Below, piece by piece: positions 1-9,486 of a DNA stretch of 40,405 nt (its first letter is position 1; each line of letters begins with the position of its first letter). Below the pieces are notes generated by a model. It saw only the letters and a list, made by a program, of their open reading frames with translations, was not told the origin of the DNA and did no database searches. This DNA is from a virus: IMG/VR virus record IMGVR_UViG_3300032331_001930, positions 1 to 40,405 of that record; one strand, 5' to 3'. A program made the translations under genes and the position numbers.

Positions 1-30
1 TCCAGTAACGGTGGTGACGGCATAATATGA
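1..30 (+). CDS. C-terminal end of tail fibre gene (continues from window end)
   Basis: Frame 1 is open from the first base and reads SSNGGDGII before a TGA at 28-30. The long fibre frame starting at 38429 ends on a complete codon at 40405, so joining the window ends keeps the frame (ITWS followed by SSNGGDGII). Its stop overlaps the ATG of the next gene (ATGA). I infer that this is the last nine codons of the fibre gene in a circular or circularly permuted genome. The alternative is an unrelated frame, for which an in-frame match has a one in three chance. Confidence 0.6.
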   Translation, partial: SSNGGDGII

Positions 31-218
31 GATACCGATACGAAATTGATGAGAACAACGTCCTGCGAATGTGGGACGACGTAAACACCAACGAACTCGG
101 TGCGCCCTTCCGACTCCAGCCAATCCACCCAGATGGTCGAGCGTGGGAAAGCAGGGAAGAGGCGGAGCAGTACGCCTTGTCCGTCATTAATGAGATTACC
201 GAGGAACCTACTGAGTGA
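27..218 (+). CDS. Small acidic hypothetical protein
   Basis: A 63-residue protein of unknown function. The ATG at 27 overlaps the preceding stop (ATGA), and its own stop overlaps the GTG start of the lysin (GTGA), so it is translationally coupled on both sides and sits between the fibre gene and the lysis genes. The N-terminus (MRYRYEIDENNVLRMWDD) looks like a short beta-hairpin module, and residues 36-55 contain a probable helix (ESREEAEQYALSVINEI). There is no signal peptide or membrane segment. The position suggests a small tail accessory protein or a lysis-associated protein, but nothing in the sequence decides this. Confidence 0.7.
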   Translation: MRYRYEIDENNVLRMWDDVNTNELGAPFRLQPIHPDGRAWESREEAEQYALSVINEITEEPTE

Positions 219-781
219 ATTTAAAGATCCGCTCGCAACTTGACCATGTAGAGGCTGGCGGCGTGCTTGATGACTGTGGACCGTCCAGCGCCGCGTGCGC
301 TTCCTCCTGGGTCCTCGGCAAGGAGATCACCGCTGGCGAGGGTATCGCAGCAAAAGAGAAGGCTACTGGATTCAAGGAGAAGCAGGGTGTCAGCGACAAC
401 GGTTCAAGTCTATGGGATCTAATCAAGACCTGCAAGGTACTTGGCGCCAACGCCAGGTATCCAAGGGACTGGGACGACTGCGTTGCGAGTATCAAGAAAG
501 GTGCAGCACTCATCATCAACGTGGACGCAGCAAAGAACTACCCGCCACAGGCGCTCAGCGCGTGGCACAAGAGGTACATCGGTAGGCACGCTGGCGCGAC
601 ATACGGTCATATGACTGCCGCAGCCTGGTGTGAAGACCACGGGTTCCAGTTCGCGGACCCAACATTTACTGGTAAGGGTAAGGAAAAGTTTGCCGTCACG
701 GTGACGGACAAGGAACTGAAGGCAATTGCCTCCAGCAAGGGTGATGCACCGTTTAAGCGTTGTATCATCGTAAAGAAGTAG
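215..781 (+). CDS. C39-like cysteine peptidase, probable endolysin
   Basis: A 188-residue soluble protein starting at GTG 215, which overlaps the previous stop. The segment DDCGPSSAA puts a candidate nucleophile at Cys21 in a CGP context. YGHMTAAAW gives His132 and FADPT gives Asp148, the Cys-His-Asp order of papain-like C39-type peptidases. Such domains occur in endolysins of actinobacteriophages, where they cut peptidoglycan cross-bridges. There is no signal peptide, consistent with release through the holin-like protein that follows directly. No cell-wall-binding domain is visible, and the lysine-rich C-terminus may serve that role. The lysin role is inferred from the fold motif plus the adjacent holin; a virion-processing peptidase is the main alternative. 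Confidence 0.72.
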   Translation: MNLKIRSQLDHVEAGGVLDDCGPSSAACASSWVLGKEITAGEGIAAKEKATGFKEKQGVSDNGSSLWDLIKTCKVLGANARYPRDWDDCVASIKKGAALIINVDAAKNYPPQALSAWHKRYIGRHAGATYGHMTAAAWCEDHGFQFADPTFTGKGKEKFAVTVTDKELKAIASSKGDAPFKRCIIVKK

Positions 782-789
782 GAGATACT

Positions 790-1002
790 ATGAATAAGGA
801 ACAGAAGGCACTTTTCGCATCTTGGGGTCGATCATTTGCTGCTGCTTGCGTAGCGCAGTTCCTCGCACTTGGAGGGTCAGCATTTGACCTCAATGGTGAC
901 GCGGTAAAGAGCGTCCTCTCCGCTGGAATTGCAGCAATCCTCCCAGTTATTCTTCGTTGGCTCAACCCTAACGACGTAGCGTTTGGTTACAAGGGAGACT
1001 GA
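790..1002 (+). CDS. Putative holin
   Basis: A 70-residue protein with two probable membrane segments (about residues 12-30 and 41-57) separated by a short polar loop and followed by a charged tail (YKGD). I chose the ATG at 790 because AGGAGATA at 780-787 forms a ribosome-binding site; an upstream TTG would add ten polar residues without a good site. The size, two-segment topology and place directly behind a probable endolysin fit a class II type holin that permeabilises the inner membrane. The stop overlaps the next start (TGATG). No sequence family is recognised with certainty. Confidence 0.68.
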   Translation: MNKEQKALFASWGRSFAAACVAQFLALGGSAFDLNGDAVKSVLSAGIAAILPVILRWLNPNDVAFGYKGD

Positions 1003-1487
1003 TGCAGGTCTCAGACCTTGCTCCAGTACTGACTGGATGCCATGTCTGTCGGAGTCCACTGGTTGAGTTAATCAACAAGAGGATGAAAGACGGAATGCCA
1101 GACATGAAGATTGCTGATTGGCTAAAGACCGAAGGGTACTACATCAGTCGCAATACTCTGGGTAAGCACAAGCGAGATCATCTGACAACTCCTCATGAAT
1201 CCGCAAGGATTGAGGCAGTAAAGAAGATGGAACAGGCACAAAAGACAATCAAGGCTGGTCACAGGGACCTGGCGACACTTGTTCGGGACTACGTATTTTC
1301 TTCAGTTGAGTCTGGGGAAATGACACCAACACTTTCCGAGGGTTTGCGAGCACAAGAAATGGTCGATAAGCGGAACGATAAGACCGCCGACAGAGACCTG
1401 ATGGTCTCACTAGCGCAGATCCTCGGGGGTGCAACAACTACATACGAGGTCATCGAGGCAAAGCAGGTACACGAGGTCGAGGGGTGA
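1002..1487 (+). CDS. Putative terminase small subunit or DNA-binding protein
   Basis: A 161-residue protein. Residues 13-50 have the pattern CHVCRSP...INKRMKDGMPDMKIADWLKTEG...ISRNTLGKHKRDHL, a Cys pair followed by a helix-turn-helix-like stretch and an H-K-R-D-H segment. I know this arrangement from small phage DNA-binding proteins encoded near terminases. The rest is largely helical and charged, as in TerS oligomerisation regions. It lies in the packaging block, four genes before TerL, and is coupled to the holin (TGATG). A role in recognising phage DNA for packaging is inferred; a transcriptional regulator is the alternative. Confidence 0.5.
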   Translation: MQVSDLAPVLTGCHVCRSPLVELINKRMKDGMPDMKIADWLKTEGYYISRNTLGKHKRDHLTTPHESARIEAVKKMEQAQKTIKAGHRDLATLVRDYVFSSVESGEMTPTLSEGLRAQEMVDKRNDKTADRDLMVSLAQILGGATTTYEVIEAKQVHEVEG

Positions 1488-1951
1488 CAAGGGACTGGGT
1501 GTATGTCGGTGGAACGTTTGACATGTTCCACTATGGACATATGAGTTTTCTGAAGGAGTGTCAGAAATACGGACCAGTCATCGTCTCACTTAACACTGAC
1601 GATTTTGCTGGGAGATACAAGCGTAAGCCAATCATGACAATTGGCGAGCGAATGGAGGCTCTTAATGGATGCAAGTATGTCGACGATGTATGCGTCAATA
1701 TTGGTGATGAAAATAGCGGGAAAACAATCGACTTGATTTCCGACCGACAGATTGCCTACATTGCACACGGAGACGACTGGTTCGGTTCGGATCTTCTAGA
1801 TCAACTTGGCGTTGATGATGAGTGGTTGTCAAACAGGGCAATCAAGATGCTGTACGTTCCGTACACGAAGGGTATTTCTACAAGCGACATTATTGGGAGA
1901 ATCAATGGCGACACTGACAGCAATCGTGACTGCTCATGCGGACAAGGATAA
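1484..1951 (+). CDS. Cytidylyltransferase-like nucleotidyltransferase
   Basis: A 155-residue protein of the HxGH nucleotidyltransferase superfamily. GGTFDMFHYGHMSFL at residues 9-23 is the N-terminal nucleotide-binding motif (HYGH at 16-19), and GISTSDIIGRI near the C-terminus is the ISTS/T-type signature that contacts the triphosphate. The closest group by motif is glycerol-3-phosphate or related CTP:alcohol-phosphate cytidylyltransferases, which activate a small sugar or polyol phosphate as a CDP derivative. The start is GTG 1484, overlapping the previous stop. The 3' end overlaps the downstream glycosyltransferase by 47 bases, so the pair is probably co-translated and acts in one glycan pathway. 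The substrate cannot be read from the sequence. Confidence 0.85.
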   Translation: MTRDWVYVGGTFDMFHYGHMSFLKECQKYGPVIVSLNTDDFAGRYKRKPIMTIGERMEALNGCKYVDDVCVNIGDENSGKTIDLISDRQIAYIAHGDDWFGSDLLDQLGVDDEWLSNRAIKMLYVPYTKGISTSDIIGRINGDTDSNRDCSCGQG

Positions 1952-2447
1952 TCTTCGACGCATACTGAAAGACCTCTATGAGTGGCAGGTCAGGAAGCCA
2001 GATGAGATTATCGCTCTGGCTTCGGACATTGATACTATCACGCTCAAGGAAGAGTTTCCACAGGTTCGCTTCTACGAGGAGCCTAACCTAGGCGACTGGG
2101 GGCATGCAAAGCGGGCAAAGGGTCTCGACCTTGCAACCTCAGATTATGCTGGATGGTTTAACCATGATGACTCCTACCACCCAGACTATGTTTTGGACAT
2201 GATGACACTTGCAGAGTCTGGTAATGATGTGGTATACTGTGGATGGTCTAAAAATGCTCATCCACAGTTTAGGCTTGGAAGTTCTACTTCTGGTAATTAC
2301 ATTGTTAAAATTGATAAGGGCAGGGCTGCTGGGTACGCTGATCGCCACTACGAGGCTGACGGTACCTTCATCAATAGGATTGTTGAGAAGGCAAAATCTA
2401 TTGCCTTTTGCAATCGAGTTCTATATTACCACAACGAGGTGCGATAA
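1905..2447 (+). CDS. Glycosyltransferase family 2-like (GT-A) protein
   Basis: A 180-residue protein starting at ATG 1905, inside the end of the cytidylyltransferase gene. The N-terminus TAIVTAHADKDNLRRIL is the first strand and helix of GT-A enzymes. AKRAKGLDLATSDYAGW leads into NHDDSYHPDYV (residues 86-96), where D88-D89 are the likely metal and nucleotide-sugar ligands. It is shorter than typical GT2 enzymes, so it may be a minimal catalytic domain. A frame running upstream from 1806 is an artefact of the overlap. Together with the adjacent cytidylyltransferase it probably adds an activated glycan unit to a virion or host component. Confidence 0.8.
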   Translation: MATLTAIVTAHADKDNLRRILKDLYEWQVRKPDEIIALASDIDTITLKEEFPQVRFYEEPNLGDWGHAKRAKGLDLATSDYAGWFNHDDSYHPDYVLDMMTLAESGNDVVYCGWSKNAHPQFRLGSSTSGNYIVKIDKGRAAGYADRHYEADGTFINRIVEKAKSIAFCNRVLYYHNEVR

Positions 2448-2758
2448 TGGCACGAAGTGCGGCATGGCAGCGTAGCGAGGGAAAGAACCCTGCTGGCGGG
2501 CTCAATGCCAAGGGTCGAGCGTCATACAAAGCCCAGACTGGCGGTACGCTCAAGTCTCCAGTAAAACGAGGGGACAACCCCCGCCGAGCATCATTCCTTG
2601 CACGAATGGGCGGTATGCCAGGACCAGAGCGCGACGCAAAGGGTCGACCAACTCGTTTACTTCTAAGCCTTCAGGCATGGGGAGCAAGCAGCAAGGCTGA
2701 CGCGAAGTCAAAGGCTAAATCAATCAGCACACGAAACAAGGGGACTCGTGCTCGATAA
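2447..2758 (+). CDS. DUF6321-like small basic phage protein
   Basis: A 103-residue basic protein. The motifs EGKNPAGGLNAKGRASY, then NPRRASFLARMGGMPGP and KGRPTRLLLSLQAWG match a small phage family I know as DUF6321, widespread in marine and freshwater phages and often found near terminase genes. Its function is unknown; the many Arg/Lys residues suggest nucleic-acid contact. ATG 2447 overlaps the previous stop (TAATG), and the C-terminus overlaps the GTG start of TerL by 11 bases, which points to a role in packaging. The C-terminal end ...TRAR resembles the basic ends of the late basic proteins at 35-38 kb. Confidence 0.75.
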   Translation: MARSAAWQRSEGKNPAGGLNAKGRASYKAQTGGTLKSPVKRGDNPRRASFLARMGGMPGPERDAKGRPTRLLLSLQAWGASSKADAKSKAKSISTRNKGTRAR

Positions 2759-4244
2759 TGAAATTGCACGAGATCTGGCTCTCGGTCGCACTGACATCGA
2801 GTTCTTTGCTCGGCGCTGGCTCAATATCAATGGGCACCGAGGACAGATTGATTGGTGGAAAGCCTGCGCAGAGCGCGATGAATCGGGGTACCGACCAAGA
2901 TACCTCACGACAGTTGTATCCGCGGGAAATCGTGCGGGGAAAACGATGGCGATGGCGATCCTCTGCCTTCACCACGCCATGTACAAAATGGGCATTCAGC
3001 AGCCAAAACATGACGATCCCACGGACGCTCGAAGATGGTCGAACGTCCCATATGAATGGTACCACATAGGAATTCAACAGGAGACCGCTGAACTCGTACA
3101 TCGAGAGATCAGCATGATCCTTAGTGGAAATCATCAGGCGCAAAAAGGCGCTGGTTGCCCACTGACTAATGAACTCGGGAATATTGCTACGGTAGATAAG
3201 AAGTACCGAGGCGAATATCTGTGGATTAAATTTCATCCAGTTGTTGGTGGTGCAAGCATTCACTTCCGAACAACGCAGGAGAAAGCAAAGGCGCTTCTCG
3301 GGAAGGACATGAATGGGATCTCGTTCGACGAGGCGGCATTCGAACCCCACCTGGTGGAGATCTACCAAGAGGTACTCAACCTCCGCCGACTCTCGACGGG
3401 CGGTCCGCTCCACTTCATCGGTACGCCGACGGAAGGCATCGGAGACTACTCAGACCTCTGGGAAATGGGAAATACCGAAAACCCAGGACGGGATGCACAG
3501 TTTATCTCCTTTCGGCTTTCAACCCGCGAAAATGTTGGATACGGACTCACCAAAGAAAACTTCGACTCCATCGTCCGCCAACAGGCAGAATACCTCGTCC
3601 CACAAAACGTTGATGGATACTTCATCGAGGCAAGAGACGCATACTTCGCATCTCAGTCAGTCGATGGAGCCTTTGATCCTGACGCTCCTTCAGAATGTTC
3701 GCCACAGAGGGGACATAGGTACATCCAAGGATGTGACCCAGGTATTTCTTCTGACTCAACATGGGCGGTCGTTCTCGATTACACAGACCGATCCAGAATC
3801 ACAGCAGTGCGAGCACGACGACGTGTGGGGAAGCAAACCATTCCGTCCGTGGTGAACATGGTTCGTGAGAATGCCCTTCTGTACCAACAGGACGGAGCCT
3901 TCTGCACAACGATTGTTGATGAAACTGGTCTTGGTGGACGACTATTCCGACAGGAGTTCAACGTCATCAAGCCACTTCGTGGATACGACTTCGGTGGAAC
4001 TAAGTCTAAGAAGTTGGCATTGCTTGCAATGCTTAAAGCCATGATGGACAAGAAGCAGTTAGTAATTCCTCGTGGTCAACCATGGGATGACCTTCGAAGG
4101 CAGTTGCTTTCGTACAAATTGAACGATAAGAAATTGGAAACAGACGCAGTAATGGCTCTTGCGCTTGCCGCATGGTATGCATCAAGAAACCCAGAAAATC
4201 CAGTAAAAGACCCAGCATTTTCGTATTATGGAGGAAGTGATTAA
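2748..4244 (+). CDS. terL: Terminase large subunit (ATPase-nuclease)
   Basis: A 498-residue packaging motor. The Walker A motif is SAGNRAGKT (58-66), Walker B is ISFDEAAFE (191-199) and the coupling motif is GTPTEG (225-230). The C-terminal RNase H-like nuclease has D330 (CDPG), D391 (IVDETG) and D466 (LETDAVMALALA). Full length and all catalytic positions are present. The start is GTG 2748 with GGGG just upstream; it overlaps the DUF6321-like gene. The stop overlaps the portal ATG (TAATG). It translocates DNA into the prohead through the portal encoded next. The window gives no cos or pac site, so headful packaging fits the circular permutation only as an inference. Confidence 0.97.
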   Translation: MLDNEIARDLALGRTDIEFFARRWLNINGHRGQIDWWKACAERDESGYRPRYLTTVVSAGNRAGKTMAMAILCLHHAMYKMGIQQPKHDDPTDARRWSNVPYEWYHIGIQQETAELVHREISMILSGNHQAQKGAGCPLTNELGNIATVDKKYRGEYLWIKFHPVVGGASIHFRTTQEKAKALLGKDMNGISFDEAAFEPHLVEIYQEVLNLRRLSTGGPLHFIGTPTEGIGDYSDLWEMGNTENPGRDAQFISFRLSTRENVGYGLTKENFDSIVRQQAEYLVPQNVDGYFIEARDAYFASQSVDGAFDPDAPSECSPQRGHRYIQGCDPGISSDSTWAVVLDYTDRSRITAVRARRRVGKQTIPSVVNMVRENALLYQQDGAFCTTIVDETGLGGRLFRQEFNVIKPLRGYDFGGTKSKKLALLAMLKAMMDKKQLVIPRGQPWDDLRRQLLSYKLNDKKLETDAVMALALAAWYASRNPENPVKDPAFSYYGGSD

Positions 4245-6478
4245 TGGCTAAGGTTCGAGGGATCCCAAAGGCGTTCCAGGGTACGCGAGCAATTCCAGGG
4301 CAGTATACTACTGACCCTGATATCGCCACGCCAGCACAGATTCGTTCCATTGGGACGTCTCTTGATAAAGCAAAGCGTATCGGTAAGGGCGAGCGTATTG
4401 TTGAACTTGCTCCGCAGGGGAAGCCAGTCGTATCCTCCCTCAAGGCTCCAGCAATTACTCAGTCGGCAAAGTCCCCTACGATTCCTCTTGCAAAGGATGG
4501 CATTGCCCCAGACATTGTTACGTCACCAACAATTGTAAACTACTCTACTGGAGCAAAGGGAACGCCAATTAAGAAGAACTTTGCCAAGTTGGACGTTGGT
4601 CGATTGACCGATGTGCAGGCTGCATCTGTTAAGATGCTCAAGGCAAGTCTTGAAGTTCAAGACATCAACCCAGAGCAGAGTTTTGACTACCAACTCTTTG
4701 GCGAGGTCCTGATGCGAAAGCAGACTGGCGAGCCAGAACAGAACCGCCTTCGTGCGCTATTCCGACGATTTGATAATCTCTACCATCCAAATATCATTAC
4801 CCTTGGTGGCGCAGACCACTGGGCAGATGACGCCACTGCGCGCACTGCTGGTCGAGCACACGTCTCGGTTAACGTTCATGCTGCGTACGTAAACATCCCA
4901 GCATCGCTCCAGGCTGTAATGCCAGTGATTAATTACATCCCTGCTGGCGAGGACAAGGACTCCCGCATGCTCGCAACAAATGCAGAGCGCCTGTTCTTCC
5001 GCTGGGCTGAAGAGAACCAGTTTGAACTGCTCCTCGAGGATGCATGTTTCATCAAGTCACTTTACGGATACACCGCTGGTAAGATCTACTGGGACGCAGA
5101 GAATAAACTACCACGCCTTCGCATCGTCGAGATGCCAGAGAACCTGTATCTAGGATTCGGCATGTCGGACTTTAGCCGACTTGACTGGGCGATCTACACC
5201 TACGGCATGAGCCCGCAGGCTGTTGAGGAAGACTATGGCATCACCGTTGTTGCAACCCAGCAGGGCGGCAAGTGGTACAACTACACCGCGTCAACTCACG
5301 ATGACCCAATTGCAAACGTCTACCAGAATCAGTTTGAGCGCAACCCGCTCCGACGTGAGACTCCGTACGAGATGCAGCAGGTTGAGGTCTACGACTACTG
5401 GTACAAGGTCCCAGGCGCTCCTGGTAAGGCTCCAATGGTATACAACGCAATCTTTGTCGGCAACACGCTGGTAAAGAATAGCAAGCACCCAGAGTACCGC
5501 GGAGAGATCCCGTACATCCTCCTATCGAACGCTAAGGTTCCTGGAAGCCCATACGGTAAGCCAGAACTCTACGACGTTGAGCAGTTGCTCCGAGAGAAGG
5601 ATGAGCGAATCACAAATCAGGCTCAGATGATTCATTCGGTCATCGGCGGTCAGATGTTCCAGTTAGTTGGACCAGAGGCTCCAGACGAGATCCCAGCCAA
5701 CGCAATTCCAAAGCCAGGAAAGATGGCAGCGCCTGGACCTGGCAACGAGATTCGGTCCATCTCTCCATTCATTCCTCAGTTCCAGATTGAAGATTATAAC
5801 CGACGAGTCGACAGGGAGATCGCGGTGGTAACGGGGCTTAATGACCTCCTCCTCGGGCTCGCACCTTCGGGTGTGCTCGGGTCATCCCGCGCCATCGCGT
5901 CTCTCGTCGCCAACTATGAGGCACGTATTGCCCCTAAGCGCAAGTTGCTCTACTCCTGGATTAAGCAGGTGTGGAAGATGTGCGCACAGATGTGGGAGAC
6001 GAAGAACCCAGAGATTGGTCTTGTTCTTGGCGGAAACTACCGCCTAGACATCACACCTCCTGAGTTGACGCCACGAGACACGCTCGAACTTGCCCAAACC
6101 GCTATTAACCTAGTACAGAACCGCATCTGGAGCGCAGAGCGAGCAATGGATCGCGTGGGCGTAGAGGACCCAGATGGCGAGATGATTGTGATCCGCGAAG
6201 AGCAGACAGACGCAACCATCAATCCATCGGCAGTCATGGCAATGGCAAATCTCATGCAGATGTTCCAGCAGATGGGTCTCCAACAGCAACAGGCTGCTGC
6301 GGATCAGTTTGCGCAACAGCAGGCAAGCGTGGCAAACGCTTCCCGTACGCTCCAGGCTCCAGCGGCTGGTACGCAGTCGCTTAACCAACCAGAAAATCAG
6401 GCACAGCCTCCAGCAGAGGCTACGCCAGCAAACGCGCTCGCTGAAAATGCAGCGCCCGAAGGTGAGGTAGTGGCATAA
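4244..6478 (+). CDS. Portal protein
   Basis: A 744-residue protein directly behind TerL with a TAATG overlap. Residues about 180-330 contain the portal-like pattern WADDATARTAGRAHVSVN, then AERLFFRWAEENQFELLLEDACFIKSLYGYTAGKIYWD, as in DUF/phage_prot_Gp6-type portals. The middle part (YRGEIPYILLSNAKVPGSPYGKPELYDVEQLLREKDERITNQ) and the ALPHA-rich stem and crown follow. The C-terminal 80 residues are Gln/Ala-rich (QMFQQMGLQQQQAAADQFAQQQ), probably a barrel or disordered tail. The first 100 residues are low-complexity and Ala/Pro/Lys-rich, longer than usual. It forms the dodecameric DNA gate of the head. Confidence 0.9.
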   Translation: MAKVRGIPKAFQGTRAIPGQYTTDPDIATPAQIRSIGTSLDKAKRIGKGERIVELAPQGKPVVSSLKAPAITQSAKSPTIPLAKDGIAPDIVTSPTIVNYSTGAKGTPIKKNFAKLDVGRLTDVQAASVKMLKASLEVQDINPEQSFDYQLFGEVLMRKQTGEPEQNRLRALFRRFDNLYHPNIITLGGADHWADDATARTAGRAHVSVNVHAAYVNIPASLQAVMPVINYIPAGEDKDSRMLATNAERLFFRWAEENQFELLLEDACFIKSLYGYTAGKIYWDAENKLPRLRIVEMPENLYLGFGMSDFSRLDWAIYTYGMSPQAVEEDYGITVVATQQGGKWYNYTASTHDDPIANVYQNQFERNPLRRETPYEMQQVEVYDYWYKVPGAPGKAPMVYNAIFVGNTLVKNSKHPEYRGEIPYILLSNAKVPGSPYGKPELYDVEQLLREKDERITNQAQMIHSVIGGQMFQLVGPEAPDEIPANAIPKPGKMAAPGPGNEIRSISPFIPQFQIEDYNRRVDREIAVVTGLNDLLLGLAPSGVLGSSRAIASLVANYEARIAPKRKLLYSWIKQVWKMCAQMWETKNPEIGLVLGGNYRLDITPPELTPRDTLELAQTAINLVQNRIWSAERAMDRVGVEDPDGEMIVIREEQTDATINPSAVMAMANLMQMFQQMGLQQQQAAADQFAQQQASVANASRTLQAPAAGTQSLNQPENQAQPPAEATPANALAENAAPEGEVVA

Positions 6479-9400
6479 TGGCACGAACAGGACGTTTCGG
6501 TCGAGCCAGCAGTGGTTCAGCAAATCTAAGTTCGTTTATCAGCAGCCTCGTCCAGCAGAGCGAGTCAATGAACGAGCGCGCATTACTTAATGCGTTCCAG
6601 GATCAGACGGTGTACGGTGGAAGTGTTCCAGATGCCACGGATATTGCCGATTACGTTGCAAGTAAGACTGCTGGCATGGACCAGAACTCCGCAGAGTATT
6701 CCTACTACATGAACATGCTGGAAACCGCAAACCGAGCAGGTCGAGCCCGTGACGTTCAGGCTGTCACGACCTCGTTTAACTCAAGCATGGGTGATAACTT
6801 TGGTGCGTTCTACGACGAGATCTCCACGCTACTTAACGACGGTGATCTTAGTGACGCAGAACGCCAGGAATACAGTGCGCTTCTTGCAAGCAAGACTGGT
6901 GAGTACGTCGAAATTGTTGCTGGTCAGTACAAGAACGGGTCAGTAACGTACGAGGAACTTCTTAGCAAGACAGACGCCGCTATTGGTCTTATGGAAGGAA
7001 CTTCCCAGGAGAACGCAATTGTCCTCCGTGCTGGTGCGATTATGGATCGTGAGCAGGCGTCCCTTAATAACGGAAGCCTGACCATGGACGGCTACAGGGC
7101 AAGGGTCCAGTCGGCATTTGCTGGTATCGACCCAGAGTCCCCAACTGCATTTGACCTAAAGAACGCGTTATTTACAACGATTTGGAACCGAGAAGTTGAC
7201 GCACAGTATACCAAGGTTAATAACTCTACGGACAAGTCAACTGGTACACAGATCAAGAGGACACAGGGATACATTGACTGGGCAAAGTCCAAATTGACTG
7301 ATATGGCTGCTGCTGGTATTACTGGTGGCGAGTTGTATGACCAGATCAAGAATAGTATTGGTTCATATAATAATAACCTATCTGAACTTAGGGTTCGTGC
7401 TGGAAATGAACTATATACCTCACGAAAGGCTAATACCGAGGCGTCTAGAAGCATCCTTGATCTATACGCTGCGCAGGCTGCAGTTTACGTCACTGGCGCA
7501 GCGGCATCGTCATTGCGAAGTCAGACTGGCGGCGTCACGCTTAATAGCCTTTTGGCTGCAGATCCGTTTGCAATGGTTCGATACTTTGATCTTAACCCAT
7601 CGGCTCAAGCGGATTTTGATGCAGCGCTAACAAACTACCGAGACAACGCCAAGGAACTTGTCGCTACGGCAAAGTCTATCGGCGCTGGAACGGGGGAGGC
7701 TGCTGGTCTCCGAAAAGATGCAGTAGAGATTGCACGATACACTGGTCAGGATACAACGCTTGAGGACTACGAGGACGCCTTTGACGTAAAGATGGGTCTT
7801 ATCGGCAAGGCACAAGGCGACGACTCGGTCATTGAGAAGATTAATGCAGACTGGCTAAAGTTCCTTAACGGAACATCTACGCCTGCATTTGGCAAGGGAA
7901 TTGCCTCAACGTCTAGCCCTCTTTGGGCTGGTCTTATTGGTAACGAGCGTGCTGTATACGAAGTTGGCAGCGCTGGTGGATCAATAGGTGCGATTGGATC
8001 GACACTTCTAGATTACATCCTACCGTCGCAGTCTACTGCCGATGGAGACACGCGAACAAACAGTCAGATTGAATCTGAAAATGTTGCAAAGACCACCCAG
8101 ATGTCATCTTTGCTTCAGCAAGGTAAGGCTGTTCGCTTTATAGATGCAAATGGTATTGGGTCAACTATTGGTCTACGACAGGCTGACCAAGGCGTAGGTG
8201 AATTTACATTTGCGGAGCGCAACGCTAATGGTACTGTTCGTGCAACGATCCGACAGGGAGTTCCAGTTATAGGGACTAGTCGAGGCGCACCGTTAAAGGG
8301 CGGAACATGGGGATTCTACTACCCAGATACTAAGGTGTGGGTAGAGGCTGCAACTGGAAAGACATACCTCAAGCCACCAATTGCTATGCGAAACGGGGGA
8401 GCCCCAGAGTTTGACGAGAACGGAAACCCAACAAGGGTAACGTTCGAAGTTGACCCAAGGGCAATTGGAAAAGATCAAGTTTCTATTGACCCAGCATATG
8501 CTGGCATTGCACTTAATAATTCAGCACTATATAAGCCTAAGCCACAAGACATTGTTCCAGTATCTGCTGGAGTTGCAATTGTTGGTGCTCAGTCCTGGCG
8601 CAATGCAGACCCTGGGTCAGTTATTAACAAGGCAACGCTTGATGCTATTGCATATTCCTATGAGGGCGATGCAAAGGCTGACGTTGAGAACCAGATTGCT
8701 ATCTACAATGAGCGCGCTGGAAGGTTTGACGTAGGGTATGGCGAAAGTAGGCTTACTCCCGAAACAACTTCTGGCAGCGTTATTATTAGCCCAGATAAGG
8801 CTGCATCAACATTTGACAAGTTCCTTGGGAGCGGCGGACTTATGCCAAGCGGTGCCCCAAAGACAGGCTCCTTTGCGGTAAAGGGACCAGATGGGAAAAT
8901 TGTTTGGAGTAAAATTAACTACTCTGACGCATATACGCAGACGTCCCCTGGGGTGTTTGTCCGCAAGGAATCCGCAACAGCATATGCAATCAATGGGACT
9001 GGATTGCCAGCAGATGAGGAAAATCAATTCTTTCCAAAGATTATTGACGTTTCCCAGGCTACAAACTCACCATCAATTAAGCCGTATGTTGACTCTGGGT
9101 TTATCAAGACGCCATCGGTTGATGGGGCAAACCCTTCAGCCGCTGCCCAGAATTACTTTTTCAGGAACTCAGTTGTTAACAAGGACATCACTGCTGCAAG
9201 GACTGCAACATTGACGCCAATTGCCCCAAAGATCAATTCGGCTACCACTCAAGCAGCAATTGATTTCAGGGCTGGCGAACGATCTTTGTCAACCCCTATC
9301 CCAATTAAGTCTGCTCCAGGGGTGACACTCGGGTCATCGATGCTGTTTTCTGGCGCCGCACCGTCGCTTGCTCCAGCACTTACACCAGGAGTAAGCCTTG

Positions 9401-9486
9401 GTTCTCCAACGCTTCTTTCTGGAATTAAGCCAATCACAGCAAGCGTTCCAATGCTTACCGCTGGTAAGGGCGGGGGTGGTGTCTAA
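6478..9486 (+). CDS. Large virion protein of unknown function (1002 aa)
   Basis: I do not recognise this protein. It starts at ATG 6478, coupled to the portal stop (TAATG), and ends coupled to the next giant gene. The N-terminal 430 residues are helical and rich in Ala, Ser and Asp with regular hydrophobic spacing. The middle section has no transmembrane stretch. The last 130 residues carry two similar Pro-containing repeats, PGVTLGSSMLFSGAAP and PGVSLGSPTLLSGIKP, separated by about 25 residues. The position between portal and scaffold fits an internal virion or ejection protein rather than a tape measure. Silent positions look more A/T-rich than in the capsid genes, as they do in the following gene. 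Confidence 0.85.
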   Translation: MARTGRFGRASSGSANLSSFISSLVQQSESMNERALLNAFQDQTVYGGSVPDATDIADYVASKTAGMDQNSAEYSYYMNMLETANRAGRARDVQAVTTSFNSSMGDNFGAFYDEISTLLNDGDLSDAERQEYSALLASKTGEYVEIVAGQYKNGSVTYEELLSKTDAAIGLMEGTSQENAIVLRAGAIMDREQASLNNGSLTMDGYRARVQSAFAGIDPESPTAFDLKNALFTTIWNREVDAQYTKVNNSTDKSTGTQIKRTQGYIDWAKSKLTDMAAAGITGGELYDQIKNSIGSYNNNLSELRVRAGNELYTSRKANTEASRSILDLYAAQAAVYVTGAAASSLRSQTGGVTLNSLLAADPFAMVRYFDLNPSAQADFDAALTNYRDNAKELVATAKSIGAGTGEAAGLRKDAVEIARYTGQDTTLEDYEDAFDVKMGLIGKAQGDDSVIEKINADWLKFLNGTSTPAFGKGIASTSSPLWAGLIGNERAVYEVGSAGGSIGAIGSTLLDYILPSQSTADGDTRTNSQIESENVAKTTQMSSLLQQGKAVRFIDANGIGSTIGLRQADQGVGEFTFAERNANGTVRATIRQGVPVIGTSRGAPLKGGTWGFYYPDTKVWVEAATGKTYLKPPIAMRNGGAPEFDENGNPTRVTFEVDPRAIGKDQVSIDPAYAGIALNNSALYKPKPQDIVPVSAGVAIVGAQSWRNADPGSVINKATLDAIAYSYEGDAKADVENQIAIYNERAGRFDVGYGESRLTPETTSGSVIISPDKAASTFDKFLGSGGLMPSGAPKTGSFAVKGPDGKIVWSKINYSDAYTQTSPGVFVRKESATAYAINGTGLPADEENQFFPKIIDVSQATNSPSIKPYVDSGFIKTPSVDGANPSAAAQNYFFRNSVVNKDITAARTATLTPIAPKINSATTQAAIDFRAGERSLSTPIPIKSAPGVTLGSSMLFSGAAPSLAPALTPGVSLGSPTLLSGIKPITASVPMLTAGKGGGGV

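Noticed and set aside
2724-3413. A 229-residue minus-strand frame opposite TerL
   Set aside because: It lies opposite the Walker A and Walker B coding segments of a clear terminase gene and shows no domain of its own.
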